64,000 bases of DNA from Perca fluviatilis (Eukaryota; Chordata; Actinopteri; Perciformes; Percidae), in contig NC_053118.1 in assembly GCF_010015445.1 (NCBI RefSeq), positions 4,853,781-4,917,780 on the forward strand, read 5' to 3'. Both the position numbers and the translations under genes were made by a program. Shown piece after piece: positions 1 to 12,913 of the stretch. Below the pieces are notes generated by a model. The model was not told the origin of the DNA and searched no databases. It worked only from the letters and a program-made list of their open reading frames with translations. Each line of letters starts with the position of its first letter. The stretch's first letter is position 1.

Positions 1-103
1 AAACTATGCTCATTTTATGACCAAACTAATTTTCCTAGCTAGCCACAAAATACGTACTTTTGCATATCTTTGCCAAATTAATAGGTATCAGAGCAAAACA
101 TGG

Positions 104-370
104 TATTGTTGTTCGACATCCCACTCTGAGGCTCTGTACCAAATTTGGTGAGGATCGGCTATTAGGGAGCGCTATAATGAACGTAGACGCATTTTGGCAA
201 ATAACTGAATGCATTTAAATAGGAAATTTGCAATGGCAATATCAATGCCGCAGTAAATGCTATCATCACAAAACTTGAGATTATTGTTCGACATGCCACT
301 CTGCGGCTCTATACCAGATTTGGTGATGATCGGCCTTTAGGGGGCACTATAATTGAGTATTTTGGCCTTT
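104..370 (+). repeat. Two tandem units of a dispersed fish repeat, period about 175 bp
   Basis: TGTTCGACATSCCACTCTG...TTTGGTGAKGATCGGC...GGGRGCRCTATAAT occurs at about 111-180 and again at 286-355. The flanks (1-100, 371-597) show no gene; frames at 353-657 are unsupported. Confidence 0.6.
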
Positions 371-597
371 TACTCAATGAATGGGAAATTTGCTATTGCA
401 TTTCACTACGGACTTTGGAGCTCACACTTAGTGAAATTTGCTGACTTTTGCCTCACTGCCGTCGTGCTTTGGCTTCTCCTTTTGTGGGCTCCGCTTTCGT
501 GGGCTCCGCTTTCGTGGGCTCTGCATGTCATCAGGGGCGACTTGCACCGGGGGGGGGCTCGCGACAGGGAGGCTTGGACCCCGTCATAACTGCTTGC

Positions 598-2814
598 AGT
601 TCTAGTTTTAGTTTTAGTCTAGTCTTTGTGTCAAGCTGTCATTTGAGTTTTTATTAGTTTTAGTCAAATTCATACTCTGACTAAAAGTCTGAGCATTTTA
701 GTCTTATTTTAGTCAGAATCATCAAAAGTCTAGTTTTAGTCGCCAAAAACTGATGACATTTTAGTCTAGTTTTAGTCAACGAAAACTGATGACATTTAGT
801 CTAGTTTTAGTCAATGAAAATTGTATTTTTGTCTCTTTTTAGTAAGGCAATTCTATTTAACCCAGTCAACATAGTATACGTACCTCGTAGTATAGACAAA
901 ACCAAAATTTTCTTTTAGCCAAACCCATTTCAAACAAGGTTATCTTATTATATTATTGTTACCTTATAGACTCAAGAATACATCCATTCCAGACACGGAA
1001 GATTCTCTGATTTGAATTTACAACATATTGTTTTTACTAACTAAACATGTTAGAAGTACACACACACATATTTAAATAAAATAAATAAAAACAATAAATA
1101 AAATAGTATCACATGACAATGCCAGAAAAAAATGTATACATTCAAGTTGTACCTCCTTGTGGCAAAGAAATCCTGAGCACTAGTAGGCTTGTCCATCTTC
1201 TTTGGTGGGACTTGCTTCACTGGTGCCATTTCTGGAATCTAGCACAGGAATAGATGCAATGTCAGGACAGATGCAGCCTCTTGAAAATCTAACTGTTGTA
1301 AATATTAAGTAGCATAAATCCTTGCTATGATTTTTACCATAGTAAATCAACCTCTGAGTGAGTGACTTGACCGCCCGTAAAGGGAAAAAAAAGTCTACAT
1401 AATCAAAACGGAAGTAGTCTAAGCAGTAGTCTCGGGATAATGCCAATACCATTTGTTTAAATGTATGTATTGGTCTAGAATAAAGTATTCAAAGTCATGT
1501 TGTGTTGTGATTGCTATGTGAATGACAAATCTAGCTACAGTATTTGGCCAACAAGGGATGCTTAGTACACATAGGGTCAGTCAGTTAGGAATTAAAGCCG
1601 CTTTCCGACCAAGTAGTTACAGGAATGTAGTTATAGGAAAAGTCCACTTCTAAGCAGATCTACTAACTACTCTCCCCCAAAACCGTTTTTCCATTTGCAT
1701 TCGCACTGGCCAAGTGGCCGTAGGGACTGGTAGGAGGGATAAGGGAGTGATGCAATCATGGCAACGGTCTTTATAGCGTTAAAATCAGAAAACAAATACA
1801 CCAAAAAAGTATGAACTTTTTAGCATATTTGTCATAATTTAAACAAGTCTCCAGAAGAGAAACGGGTATCTCTCTCGCCCCCGCCTCTGCCTGCGCTGTG
1901 TGTGTGTGTGTGTGTGAGACGGCCTGGTCAGCAAGGTTGTCAAGCCTGTAGAGTTTAACTCTGGAAAGACAGTTAACCACAGGTTCCCGTTAATCTTATG
2001 ATGGACATGTGTTGTGATATTTAAACAAACTAACCGTCAGCGGCGAAATAAAAGCCTCTTATTTACGAGACCGGTCTGAGAGACCTCCAGCTTACAGCGG
2101 GGTCTCTGAGCATGACTGTCCAAGCGACGTTAAGACCATGAAGTGAAGCTGTCGCCTCACTTCATGGAGCTTCTCAACTCTGAAAACTTTGAAGCAAATT
2201 GTCAATTCAGCTTCATGAGTTGGCATGAACTTTCTAAAATAGAATGTAACGTTACGTTAATGTCTTGATTTTTTTCTTTCTTTCCAAATGTTGTTTCTTC
2301 TTTTTCTCCCAAAGACGAACCCCAGCTGGCCGGCCATCGGTCCCTTTCTCTGTGTCAGACTTAATTTTGTTTGTTGTCGTTTACGCTAGCTAACTCACCT
2401 TTAGCTGCATCTTCTAAATAATGCCGCGAGTGGGGCTTGAGGAATTAACGTCGCCTGCGTCTGCGCAGTGCGACCTGCTGCAGCCCCTGAAGCGAGACAC
2501 AGGACACAGAAATACTGCAAAATAATGAGACAAAATAATGTTATAACATTTCGTCTTGTCTCGTTTTGGTCAACGAAAATGAAGAGACATTTTAGTCTTG
2601 TTTTTATTTTGTAAACCACATTTAGTCTTGTTTTTATTCGTCAACTATATTGCATTATAGATTTAATTTTAAGTCATTGTCACATGACCAGCATTTATGT
2701 TGCTTCTCGTTTTCGTCACGTGATAAAGGTTCGTTAACAACGATATTTTGTCATAATTTTCGTTTACGAAAGCAACACTAGTTACCGTATTGTTACCAAA
2801 GTATTACTATATTA
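598..2814. repeat. TTTTAGTC-rich dispersed repeats with unassigned DNA between
   Basis: 598-840 is built of TAGTTTTAGTC and CAACGAAAA units; 2530-2779 has the same motif set and ends CGTTTACGAAAGCAACACTA. They may be the two parts of one large fish transposon, but no matching left terminus was found. 900-2500 has no recognised gene; a 90-codon frame on the - strand at 1452-1180 shows no domain. Confidence 0.4.
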
Positions 2815-2822
2815 CTACTAAA

Positions 2823-3648
2823 TAGGGATGGGTACCGTTCACATTTTTATCGGTTCTGGTACCCAACGGTACCTTTTTTCGGTACTTTTTCCCTGTAATA
2901 AATTTTTTTTTATTTCAGTTGTAAAAATAATTCCAAACCTATTTATCCTATTTACTTAAAACATTATTTATTTAGAATATTTTACACTATAAAGAAATAT
3001 AACAAAAATAAAACTCCTCCCTCTCTCCTCCCAACTCTACAACCTATTAAATTGAATAATTATTCATTTCTTACTCACTGTAACTTTTATTCTTGTATTT
3101 GTATATTCTTTTTTAGCCTGTTTTATTTTCATCAACTGCTCTTAAATGTTTTATGTAAAGCACTTTGAATTGCCTTGTTGCTGAAAGGTGCTATAGAAAT
3201 AAAGTTGCCTTGCCTTACAACCTCAGCCTGTCACTCAGTCACCAGGGCATAGAAACCACTGTTGTGTCTGCTTGTCTCAGAGGAAGTGTAACGTCAACAG
3301 CACCGCGACCACTTTCGCCTCGCCATTCATATCGCCTCAAGTTTTGAAAAACTTTAACCACACTTAGAACCGCTTTACCGGCATTTCCGTGACTCACTGT
3401 GACTTCAACAAAACTGCAAAGCCGATGTAGTTTGCTCGAGTTTACTCCGTCCGCACCTCTGCGCGCGCGTGTGTGTGTGTCGGAGCTCCGCTCTCTGTCA
3501 ATATGTAGTGAGAACAGATAAGCTTGCCCTTACGCGCTCTCAGGTACCGAAATTTGGTACCGTCTGATTTAGCGTGAATCAGTCCTCTGTAGTACCGACG
3601 TAATTCGGTCGGTACCCAAAAAAGTACAGAGTTCGGTACCCAACCCTA
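2823..3648. mobile_element. hAT-type non-autonomous element (GGTACC-rich family)
   Basis: Ends TAGGGATGGGTACCG and CGGTACCCAACCCTA are flanked by an exact 8-bp duplication CTACTAAA (2815-2822 and 3649-3656). The interior shares motifs (GGAGCTCCG, GTGCGGACGGAG-type stretches, AAAGTGGTCGCGGTGC-like) with the elements at 8083, 22752 and 53151, but in the opposite orientation. Part of the interior (3104-3215) resembles a LINE 3' end. Confidence 0.9.
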
Positions 3649-3656
3649 CTACTAAA

Positions 3657-4937
3657 TAGTTGTGTCTAGTCTCGCATAGCTAGTACACACAGCATTCCGG
3701 GATGGGAGAAAAACGTGCTCTGGTTTATTGGCATTTCTTTGAACCAATCACAATCGTCTTCGGCGGTGCTAAGTGCCGGACGGTGCCGCTGCAAAATAGC
3801 CTCAGAAAGGAACTTGTTTTGGTGGAACGTGTGTACATTCAAAGGTTGTTTTAGTCGTGCAACAGAAAACTCAGATTGGACAGATAGTCTAGCTAGCTGT
3901 CTGGATTTGCCCTTCAGAGATCTGAGGAGCAGTTAACCATAGTCCTCATAAATCCACCGGAGTTTAGAATGCCAACACAAAGAAAGCAGAAGGTAATGGA
4001 CATCCGGCCGAAAAGAGTGACATCCGACGGAATATCTGGCGGCATCAGAGCAATCCCGGAAGTGGAACGTCGTGGATATAGACTAAGTTTTGCCTAATTG
4101 CCATCTTTACATGTTTCCCTGGTATTAGCCTTTGTTTTTGGCCCCTTATTACCCTGCTACATACATTCAGTCTAATATTACCCAGATTTACCCATTGTTA
4201 ATACCAAGCTATTACCTGGTTATTACCATGGTAATAACATGGTATTACTTCAATAGTATGGCTATTATCCTATTACCCCACCTATCATGGTATTACTGAG
4301 CTGTAATATAAAGTGCTAGCAACACACCCTTGCATCTGAGAATCTGAGGGAGTGGGAGAGGAGGAAAAAGTGGGAGGGATGGTAGGAGACAGAGTGGATG
4401 GGTTAAGAGAGAGGTAGGCAGAAAAGATGGCAAAAAATAATATATAGTCAAGTAAAAGAGAAGAGGTGGGATAGAGGAGGCTGAAAGAGACAAAAGAAAG
4501 GAGAGCAATAAATTATGAAAGAAAAAGGATAGATGGATTAAAAATCAGACAGATAAACAGACATAATGGAGAGAGAGGAGAAACGCAGACTAAAATGGAG
4601 AGAGAGACAGTCCAACTTGGTGGAGAGACAGCGAATATTACAGTGAGTCATAGCAGAATAAAACGCCACGCAAGCATATGTTGCTGTTGAGAAGCCATCT
4701 TTTCCAAAATGAAAGCCAGTTGTGATTGGCTGTGAAAGATTAAAAAAAAAGCTGAGCAGATTAAATTGAGTTATTATAAACAGACGGGGTGTAATTACAC
4801 ACCAGAGGAGGAGGCCATTTGTCTTGTGAAGACACAGAGCTCTCTGTTTCCTCATTATGTGTTTTAGATGTTTTAGTCCACATATTTGTTTTTTAGTTTA
4901 TCTCTTGCAAATATGTCCATTATCAATTCATCTTTCA
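3657..4937. other. Intronic stretch, no gene recognised
   Basis: 4130-4310 is a degenerate run of TATTACC/GGTAATA motifs including ACCATGGTAATAACATGGT. 4330-4620 is purine-rich. Nothing coding. Confidence 0.4.
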
Positions 4938-4943
4938 TTCATC

Positions 4944-5943
4944 CAGTCCCTCCAGGATTTCGCTGCCTTTTTTTGAGATTGTTGCAGCCCAAAATGCCTG
5001 ATTTGGCAGGAGCTTTTGTAAAAAGTTGCGATAAAAGTTGCAATGTCTTTTGTATGTTTGTTGCAATGAAGTTGCGGGAGACAGTGAAAGTTGCAAAAAA
5101 AGTTGTGATTTTTTTTTTTTTTGTATAGTTCTTTAAAAATAAAAAGGAGACTTGTTTCAGGGAGAATAAAACTACTCTGGGCTGAGATTTCCTAGTAACC
5201 TTAAGAAAAAGGCTCAGGATGCTGCAAATGTTGTTATAATATGAAAATGGCTGGTGGATTTAAGACAGAAAATAATATTTATTGAATGAATCAAATTTGA
5301 ACATATGTGTCAGTGGCTTGTTGATCTTTACATTGTTAGTTCATTTCCTATCCTGGCCTGGGACACACATTCATACGGTTCGATAAAGTACTTATTGAAC
5401 TTTAACTTATCATTGCACTTACAATAACGAGCGTAGCTGTCCTCAATTTAGGTCATCGTGTCATCTCATCTCCGGTTTTTCCTGCATCCACCGTGTGTTT
5501 GTGTGTGTGCGCGTCAGTAGCGGGGGGAACTGAGCAGCAGCCCCGCCTCCGCCTGCTGCAGATAGCCAACAGAATTGAAACCGCAGCAGCTTTTAGCGAC
5601 TTCAGAGTGAAAAAATGTTACAGCGTACATTGATGTTAAAATGTATACAGGCTGGCAGTAGGGTCTGAAATGTTTTGTCTTTCGCTGTACATTTTGTTGG
5701 TAAATGTGAGATGTTCGAGAAAACAAGCTCTCTCTCAATCCTGCTTGGTCAGTGGCTCTCAGAGTCACGTTATACTGACGTAAAGTCTGGTACGTGGGAC
5801 TGCTGGGATTAGTTGAAATTGCGGGAAACAACGGTTATTGGTCAAAGTTGCGGTGATTGGTCAAAATTGTGAGTCGCACCAAAGTCACGGTGATTGGTTG
5901 AATTCGCGTGAATTGGCGCGATTGTGAAATCCTGGAGGGACTG
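4944..5943. mobile_element. DNA element with CAGTCCCTCCAGGA termini
   Basis: Inverted termini CAGTCCCTCCAGGATTTCGC and AAATCCTGGAGGGACTG, 1000 bp apart, flanked by TTCATC on both sides (4938-4943 and 5944-5949). The right part is rich in TGATTGGT units, the left part in AAGTTGC units. The superfamily is not determined. Confidence 0.75.
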
Positions 5944-6079
5944 TTCATCTTTTCTATGTATATCTTTTTAGTTAATCGTTCAGTCTTTAAAATGTCAAAG
6001 GTTAGAGTTTGGACTTGGCTCCTTAGGGAAATCTTAATGATATTGTATGCAATGATATATTAGACAGAAGTATGCTTAA

Positions 6080-6820
6080 GGGCGTTTTCACACATACCTT
6101 ATTTGGTCTGGACTTTCTTTATTATTACAGGTGTGAAACCTCCCTCGGACCACGGTCCGGATCAAAAGACCAAATTTTGGTCCGTTAAAAAGAGGTGGTC
6201 TCGGTCCGGATCAAAGTGAACCATGGTCTGGTTCGTTTATAGTGTGAAAGCATTTTTTGGATGTTTCGGACTTTCGGTCCAAATACAAGAAGATCTGGCA
6301 GGCTCTCCCTGTGTTACAAGACCAGGGAAGCTCCTTTAAGGAATAGCTCGAGTGAGAGAGAGTGACGGTGAATGCGTTCAGAGCAGACAGCTGTCGGCTA
6401 TCACAGAAGAGAATACATCAGCAGTTTATTTGTTATGTGGTAGTAAATGTACAGTGTAGGTTTCCGTTTGTCTCTGAATAAATGTCCAGAAAGAAAGTTC
6501 CCGTGTCTACTGCTTGCTTCTCAACATCACAACAAAACAAAAAGAGCCGCGGCAGTAGGGGAGAGCAGCAGCAGTCAGTTTAAAAAACTCCGACAAAGAG
6601 AGGATACGAGAGGATGGGGAAGCCCGTCAACAAACCAATCAATTATAAGTATCTGGAGACGCAGCTCACGTATGTGATGACGGCAGGACGTAGTTTTGTC
6701 ACGTATAGATCTTTAGTGCGCATGCAAACTGCAGTGTGAAACCAAAACTTACCAGATCAAATGTATACAATGTAACAAAAACAAGAACCTTGGTCCGGAC
6801 TTTCATGTGTGAAAACGCCC
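6080..6820. mobile_element. PIF/Harbinger-like MITE (TAA duplication)
   Basis: Termini GGGCGTTTTCACACAT and ATGTGTGAAAACGCCC, flanked by TAA (6077-6079 and 6821-6823). The inner arms carry repeated GGTCCGGA motifs. The GGG start and 3-bp T-A-A duplication are typical of PIF/Harbinger. No transposase remnant recognised. Confidence 0.85.
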
Positions 6821-6823
6821 TAA

Positions 6824-8074
6824 AAGTAGGCTAACGCTGCATCAAACTTTTTTTTTCATTATCGATTAATCTCATTAGGATCATGATTATTGGTTTACTC
6901 TGTAAAATAATAAAAAAATAAAAAGGGAGAAAAATGCCCATAGTTAAGGAATGAGATGTTGTGGGGTCCACATTCATTTGGCCATCATAGATATAAACTA
7001 GACGACATGTCATTCTGACTTGCCATTTTGGTATAGAACCATATGGCAACCATCTTAAGGCCTTTTCACACCAAGGACAAAACGAAAATGAAACAAATAC
7101 GGAACATTTGTTGGCGTTTTACACCAAGGCTGACACCAATATTTATGTTAAGTTTTGCACCATCACAAAATTGTTATGTTTATTATAATAAACCCACACT
7201 CAACTCAGGGAGGTAGACATAGATTTAAGTAGCTTTCTCCCCTGTGCCTGGCCGTGACGCATACAATTTATCCTTCTTACCAAGTCAGTTGGTATAAACT
7301 ATCGAGGTTTTCTGTTATTCCTCTCCTGCTTATTGAAATAGTCTGATTCACTATTTATTTCAGTTTAAGGTGCTGACACAGTAGGCAGATGGCAAAGAAC
7401 TAGTGGTGTTGAAGGCCGGTTGTGACGTGCCTTAAGTCGCCTGTATTTTGGCCAAGGTTGGAAAAAAAAAAAAAAAAAAAAAAAAAATAAAAAGCCAACT
7501 AGCACATACGCCTGCGTGAGAGGAAATAACAGTACATGCCAGCAGGCAGCAGTAATCTATTCGTCATTCAAAAAGGGAAACTGTATACAAACCGTTGCTA
7601 TGATACATACAATACAACTCTCAGCCGAATCAGCCTGCGGCAGCATAAACCCTAAGGTCCCTCTACCTCACTCCTTCCCTCACTTACTAATTTTGTGTCT
7701 GGCCTGCTGGCTAGCTGGCTGGCTGGCTGGCTAGTTTGCAATCTAGCTTGCTAGGAGGCTCAGTTCTCAACACAATGGCAAGAAAGAGAGAGGGAGAGAG
7801 GTATATATCCTTTAAATTAGCATAGGTTTTACTATATAGGGTATTATTTTATTAGTTTATTTTGTAATGTGTAAGTATTTTGATCTTTTAAAAGACATGT
7901 TGATGTTGAAATCCCTAACTATGATACATCAATTCATTGTTATAATTGAATTTATTTTTTTTAATGGTAAGTTGACAATAACAAAAATCTAGAACATCGC
8001 CAGACCTATCTATTACGATTATTTAGCCTATTATGGGTTTGCAAATGTGATCTGTACATGAGTAAAACACAATA
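6824..8074. other. Intronic stretch with simple repeats
   Basis: Contains a poly-A run at 7459-7487 and short GGCT repeats at about 7705-7730. No gene recognised. Confidence 0.4.
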
Positions 8075-8082
8075 TCAATATC

Positions 8083-8221
8083 TAGGGCTGGGTACCAAAC
8101 GTCGATACTTTTATGGCACTGGAAATAAATTATTTATAATTCGGTGCCAAAAACGTCTGAGCGCGTAAGCTCTCAGACGCTTGTCCTCTCAGCATATTGA
8201 CACAGAGCGGAGCTCCGACCA

Positions 8222-8265
<44 letters not shown>

Positions 8266-9675
8266 AGAGGTGCGGATGGACTAAACTGTCTGAAGTTTTG
8301 TAGAAGTCACAGTGAGTCACGGCGATGCCGATAAAGTGGTTTCAAGTGTGGTTACAGTTTTTCAAAACTTCACGCAGACAGCGTTTGCTGCAATATGATA
8401 TTAATGGCAAGCCGAAAGTGGTCGCAGTGCTGTTGACGTTACACATCCTCTTAGACAAGCAGGCACAACCCTGCCCTGATGACTGACTGACAAGCTGAGC
8501 TTGCAAGGCATTTGTAATAATGTTACTCTGAGTAGCTAAGTTTCCACCCACTTGTCAATCGAATTATCTGAAGTTCGGTAAAAAAACTCGAATAAAGCTG
8601 GTGAAAGTGTGTTTCCATCCAACGGCTTTAAAGCGAATAAAAACCTGTGCGTAATGACGTCACATGCTGTTTTGCGATTAAATTGGTATATCGAATTGAT
8701 TTGAGACATTTTAAGGTGTTTCCATTCATTTTTGCACTGAATCGCACAAGATTCAAGCAAACTTTTTGCGAACAAAGTTTTGCTAGACAGAATTGTTGTT
8801 AATATTAGAAGCCAAGCTATAAGCTCTGATGGGCCTTTGGCCGAGGATCTGATCCAGCTCATCAAAAAGGTGGAACTTGCCTTATAATTTCCCTCCGGCA
8901 CCGCTGCGAGAGAACTCTCTTTTTTGAGCCGTGTATCGCTGTTTGAGCGCCTTCCATTTACTCCGCAGGACGTCCCACGGCTTGTCGTAAGGGACATTCT
9001 AAAACGCTTAACGTGAAAAAGCTTAACGTGGTTTAATGTATCTAAACAACGATCAATCATCACCAGATGTATCATGGTCATATCTTGTCATGAACACTTA
9101 AGCCTGTCAAAAAAACTAAATCGAAATCCAAGTTATCTCACATTAATGTGTCAGATAACGTGCATAATATTTGGACATTGGGTTAGATTTGACCGTTTTA
9201 AGTGGTTATGATGAGCAATATAGAAGAGGATTTTTTGGTGATGATTGATCGTTGTTTAGGTACCCATAGGTTAACCATGTTAAGCTTTTTCACATTAGGA
9301 CTTATAAAGCCAATCGATCAAGAGAAAGTCCAATGAGACCGAACATATTTTCTTTGAGTCGATATTCATGAAATTCAATCGGATTTTACTGTTTCCATAA
9401 GGCATTTTTCATTTGATATCACTTAATTCGGATAAAAACGGGTCGATGGAAACATAGCTAGTGAGTAGTTTTACCAGAATTTTTTAATGTTGATAACTGT
9501 TTTGATTCACAATTAAGGTGGAAAATAAAAGATTTGTGTTTAATGTATTTTTGTTGATGTTGAAATGGATTTTAAAACATATGGTATCGAAAAAAGTATC
9601 GTTAGGAACCGGCATCAAAACTGAGGTTTCGAAATTGGCACCGGATCGAAAGATTTTGAACGATACCCAGCCCAA
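8083..9675. mobile_element. hAT-type element, family member 1, carrying a nested insertion
   Basis: Ends TAGGGCTGGGTACC and CGATACCCAGCCCAA, flanked by an exact 8-bp duplication TCAATATC (8075-8082 and 9676-9683). Related copies lie at 22752-23735 and 53151-53745. A CA repeat is present at 8222-8261. The 1593-bp length is explained by a 928-bp nested element at 8533-9460. Confidence 0.93.
8533..9460 (-). mobile_element. Nested DNA element with a Myb/SANT-like remnant
   Basis: Terminal inverted repeats TAGCTAAGTTTCCA and TGGAAACATAGCTA (13 of 14 match) interrupt the hAT copy at 8083-9675. On the - strand between about 9000 and 8825 one frame reads PWDVLRSKWKALKQRYTAQK, then a stop and HLFDELDQILGQRP. 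The Trp spacing and LKQRY helix resemble the Myb/SANT-like DNA-binding protein of Harbinger- or ISL2EU-type elements. A longer frame on the same strand (9081-8536) is a shadow. Internal inverted repeats occur at 9017-9072 and 9233-9292. The superfamily is uncertain because the target duplication is not clear. Confidence 0.65.
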
Positions 9676-9683
9676 TCAATATC

Positions 9684-11498
9684 TGCTATATCCATGTGCT
9701 TGCCTTTTGGTCTTTATTTGACAGGATAGGTTGATGATAGTGAGTATGTTAGCGATGAGGCTAATGAAGCCTGTCGTTGCCATTCGCTGTCAAAGCTCTG
9801 CTTCCAGGTTAAAGCACATTACTACAAACCCCTTGAATCCTCCTAATCTGCTCTAGGTTATTATGGTCTGTCGGACAACATTGTCTGGGCCCCCAACCCC
9901 CCACCCTCCCTGCAGTGGCCTTCAATGCTTATTGCGTTGCTCTTTTTGCTTGGGCTTTGGGTCCATGCTATTGTTGTATTTTTAGACTGATTGCCTTCAC
10001 TTTCTGTCTTTCAGTCATTTGCTACCAGCATGCTTAGAAATAGTGCAACAGACTGACCAATCTCCTTTAAAAAATAGTTGAAATTATCAACAACTAGCAC
10101 CTAGACAATCAGACACACGCACAGTCTGGTGCAATCAGTCAGAGAGAGTGTAGTCGGCCTGGCTGTATTGCAATAGGGTTGGGGGGTAGAGGTGTCTAGA
10201 CGCTATCCTGTCTGTCTGGCTCTGATAATGTACATACACATTTAGGTGTGTGAAGTGACCTGTTGAGCCAGCCACTCGTCCTCCATCTCACCAACTTGAT
10301 GAATACTTTAACACTGCTCCCCTCTCTGATTTACTGCTGTTCATGAATATTACATCATTGGAATATTGATAATATTATGTTATGTTACCACAGAGCCACA
10401 GCTGTGTTGGTATCTTTGTTCATGTTATATTCATGTAGATGGAGTTGATATGGCTACATTAGTCCTTTTCAGGAGCTAAAGTGGTTTTTTTTGTCTGCTC
10501 AGCATAGAGTCTCATTAATATGGCCTACATCAGCAATAATCAAACTTAATCTATGATTACAGAAAATATGGTAAAAACATTTAGCTGTAACGCAAATGCA
10601 TGTAGAGGCAGAGTGAGAAGGTTTAGTTCATGTGATAGACAAGAGAATGAAACTAGGCTGATGTTATACAGTGAATGCAGCAAGGTACAATGACTATGAC
10701 CTAACCCCAGTTTGTGTCTTCCATGTATTATGTTTACATTCGAGTCACAGACACTTACCACAGTTTTTAGGGTAATGCTTTAAGACTCTTCTGTCCATCT
10801 GATCATTTACGTACACTCCACTTGCCAGTTAATTAGGTACACCCAGCTAAAACTAAAACAATCTAATGCAACAGTTCTGTAATAAATTCTACCTTCATGA
10901 AAGTTATAGTTGTTTAAACTGTTTTAGATAGGTGTTCATTCAACTACAAGTTTGAGGGATGTAGTTTGTGGTGCTGTTGAACTATCAGGGCTCCAGACTA
11001 TTTTTATTTACTCGGAGAACTGTAGCCCCTAACTGAAAATGTTAGGGGCACAGGCAGAAAATTTAGGGGCGCACACCTTAAATCGACCTGCAATGCAGTT
11101 TTTCACATTGCCCCCATTTTAACTTAAATGCTTAAATGCTTTGGTAATAAATACAGATACTACAATCTGCTGTCATATTTTAGTTCACAGTCACATTTTA
11201 ATTGAATGGTGCTTAACAAATACACATTCAGAAATATAAACAAATAATTATTTTTGCCAATGTAATGTATTATTGCCTTTGCCTCATACAGGCTCTCCCT
11301 CTCTCATTTGTGTCTTTTTTTTTTTGTTAACCCTGAAATAGCAATTATATCTAGGTGATTAAACTTCCATGGAAAGGGGAGTACTGTACTGTAGTTCACG
11401 ACTGCACTTGAATATAGCTTTATTTCACGGAGAAAGAGAGAAAAAAAAGAGACTGATCAATTGGGCTTTGTTGTTTGGCAAACATGCAGCTGTTACAC
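9684..11498. other. Intronic stretch, no gene recognised
   Basis: Unique-looking sequence with a repeat-like patch at about 10985-11110 (TAGGGGCACAGG, TAGGGGCGCACACC). No coding or RNA feature seen. Confidence 0.35.
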
Positions 11499-11501
11499 AT
11501 A

Positions 11502-12572
11502 GGGCCCTATTTTAACGATCTGAAACGCAAGTGTGAAATGCAAAACGCAATTAGCTTTGTGGGCGGATCTCGGGTGCTGTTGCTATTATACCGGCGGGAT
11601 AAATGAGTCTTGCGCCCGACGCAAATCTTAAATGGGTTGGTCTGAAGTAGCTAGGTGTGGTTTGGGCGTAACGTGAAAATAACCAATCAGAGCGTCATCT
11701 CACATTCCCTTTAAGAGCTTGTTCCGTGGCGGATTGCTATTATGACAGCGGATTTTCCTGGCGCACGCCAGCGGGAGCTGTCCGAGATGCGGCAAAGTAA
11801 TAAATGCCCGTCTTGTCCGGGTGGCGATGTTGCTGCGGCCTCTCGGGCGCGTCTCCTCAAGTCTGGAGAGGATTGCTGCAGCCATGCAGTGTGGGCCTCC
11901 AAACGCACCACCTGCACCTGTTGTGCCCCTTCCTCCTCCCCCCACTCCATCTCCGTCCACCCGCTCCACCAGGAGCGCATCGCGCATTGACACTCCCGGA
12001 CCAGATTCCGCCGGAGTGTCCATCCCACCATAGTTCAACATGACGTCTCCTTAAGTCCTCTAATATTTCCTCATTTATGTCATCAACACATCCATGATTC
12101 ATGGAAATGTGTAAAACGCAACAATCCACAAAGAATGCTGCGACTTTTTGAGGATTGTACTGTAAAATGCCTCCTGATCTATCTAAACACATGAAGCGCA
12201 TTTTCAGTAATATTTTTCTTTGTAATTATGTATGGTTTTCAAAAATGTGAACTGCTGTAGATGAGAGAAGTGTGTGTGTGCACACGCTACATTTTGGCCA
12301 AGCATTCGTCTCTAAAATAGCATCTGAATAACACGCTACTGACTTTAGACTAGCGCCACAGACTTTAGACCAGGTTTTTCCTGGTCAGTGGCGGAATTGC
12401 GCCGGAACACGCCTCCTCTTTTCGCTGAACCGCCCCCGGGAGCGCAAATACATTCCCTAATTTACCGACGTGCGTCTGTGGAGGGAGAAGTCCGCTGTGC
12501 GTCGGGTGCAAAATAGGAATGATACATGCGTCGGTTTACAAAGGCAATTGCGCTGAGTGCAAGATAGGGCCC
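11502..12572 (-). mobile_element. Harbinger-type element copy A with HARBI1-like fragment
   Basis: A 1071-bp element with palindromic ends GGGCCCTAT / ATAGGGCCC and ATA on both flanks. On the - strand (12201 to about 12020) it encodes RFMCLDRSGGILQYNPQKVA, then VDCCVLHISMNH. This matches the C-terminal pattern of HARBI1-like nucleases (RCL..SGG.L.Y.P.KV...CCVLHN). The downstream GC-rich part gives overlapping frames in several phases that look non-functional. A second copy in opposite orientation lies at 27006-28124. Confidence 0.78.
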
Positions 12573-12575
12573 ATA

Positions 12576-12846
12576 GTCCTGAGCAGTTCAGTGCTTGTGT
12601 TTGGTGTTTTAAAACTTTCTTGTGGCAGCGATTGAGGCATTAATGTTTCCTGTACGGGACTCTCTCACCCCCTCAAAACCGACTAATGCCGGGAACACAC
12701 CACCTGCGAAGCGCTGTGAAGCATAGATTTGTGCCTGATCACGTCTGGCTGTTCATACCAGCCGCGTATTTCTTGGCGCCGGTTACAAAGCGATCCATTT
12801 CCTTTTCCACTCTAAAGAACGGCTCTCTCGCCCTGTGAGTGAATGG

Positions 12847-12913
<67 letters not shown>

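Noticed and set aside
4538..4855. 105-codon - strand frame, and similar frames at 5514-5831 and 41136-41516
   Set aside because: No domain or supporting splice structure; consistent with chance in intronic or UTR sequence.
8536..9081. 181-codon - strand frame
   Set aside because: No domain; a different frame of the same strand carries the Myb/SANT-like sequence.
11700..12043. Several overlapping GC-rich frames on both strands (also 27425-28094)
   Set aside because: Mutually overlapping shadow frames inside Harbinger-type elements; only the HARBI1-like segment has family support.
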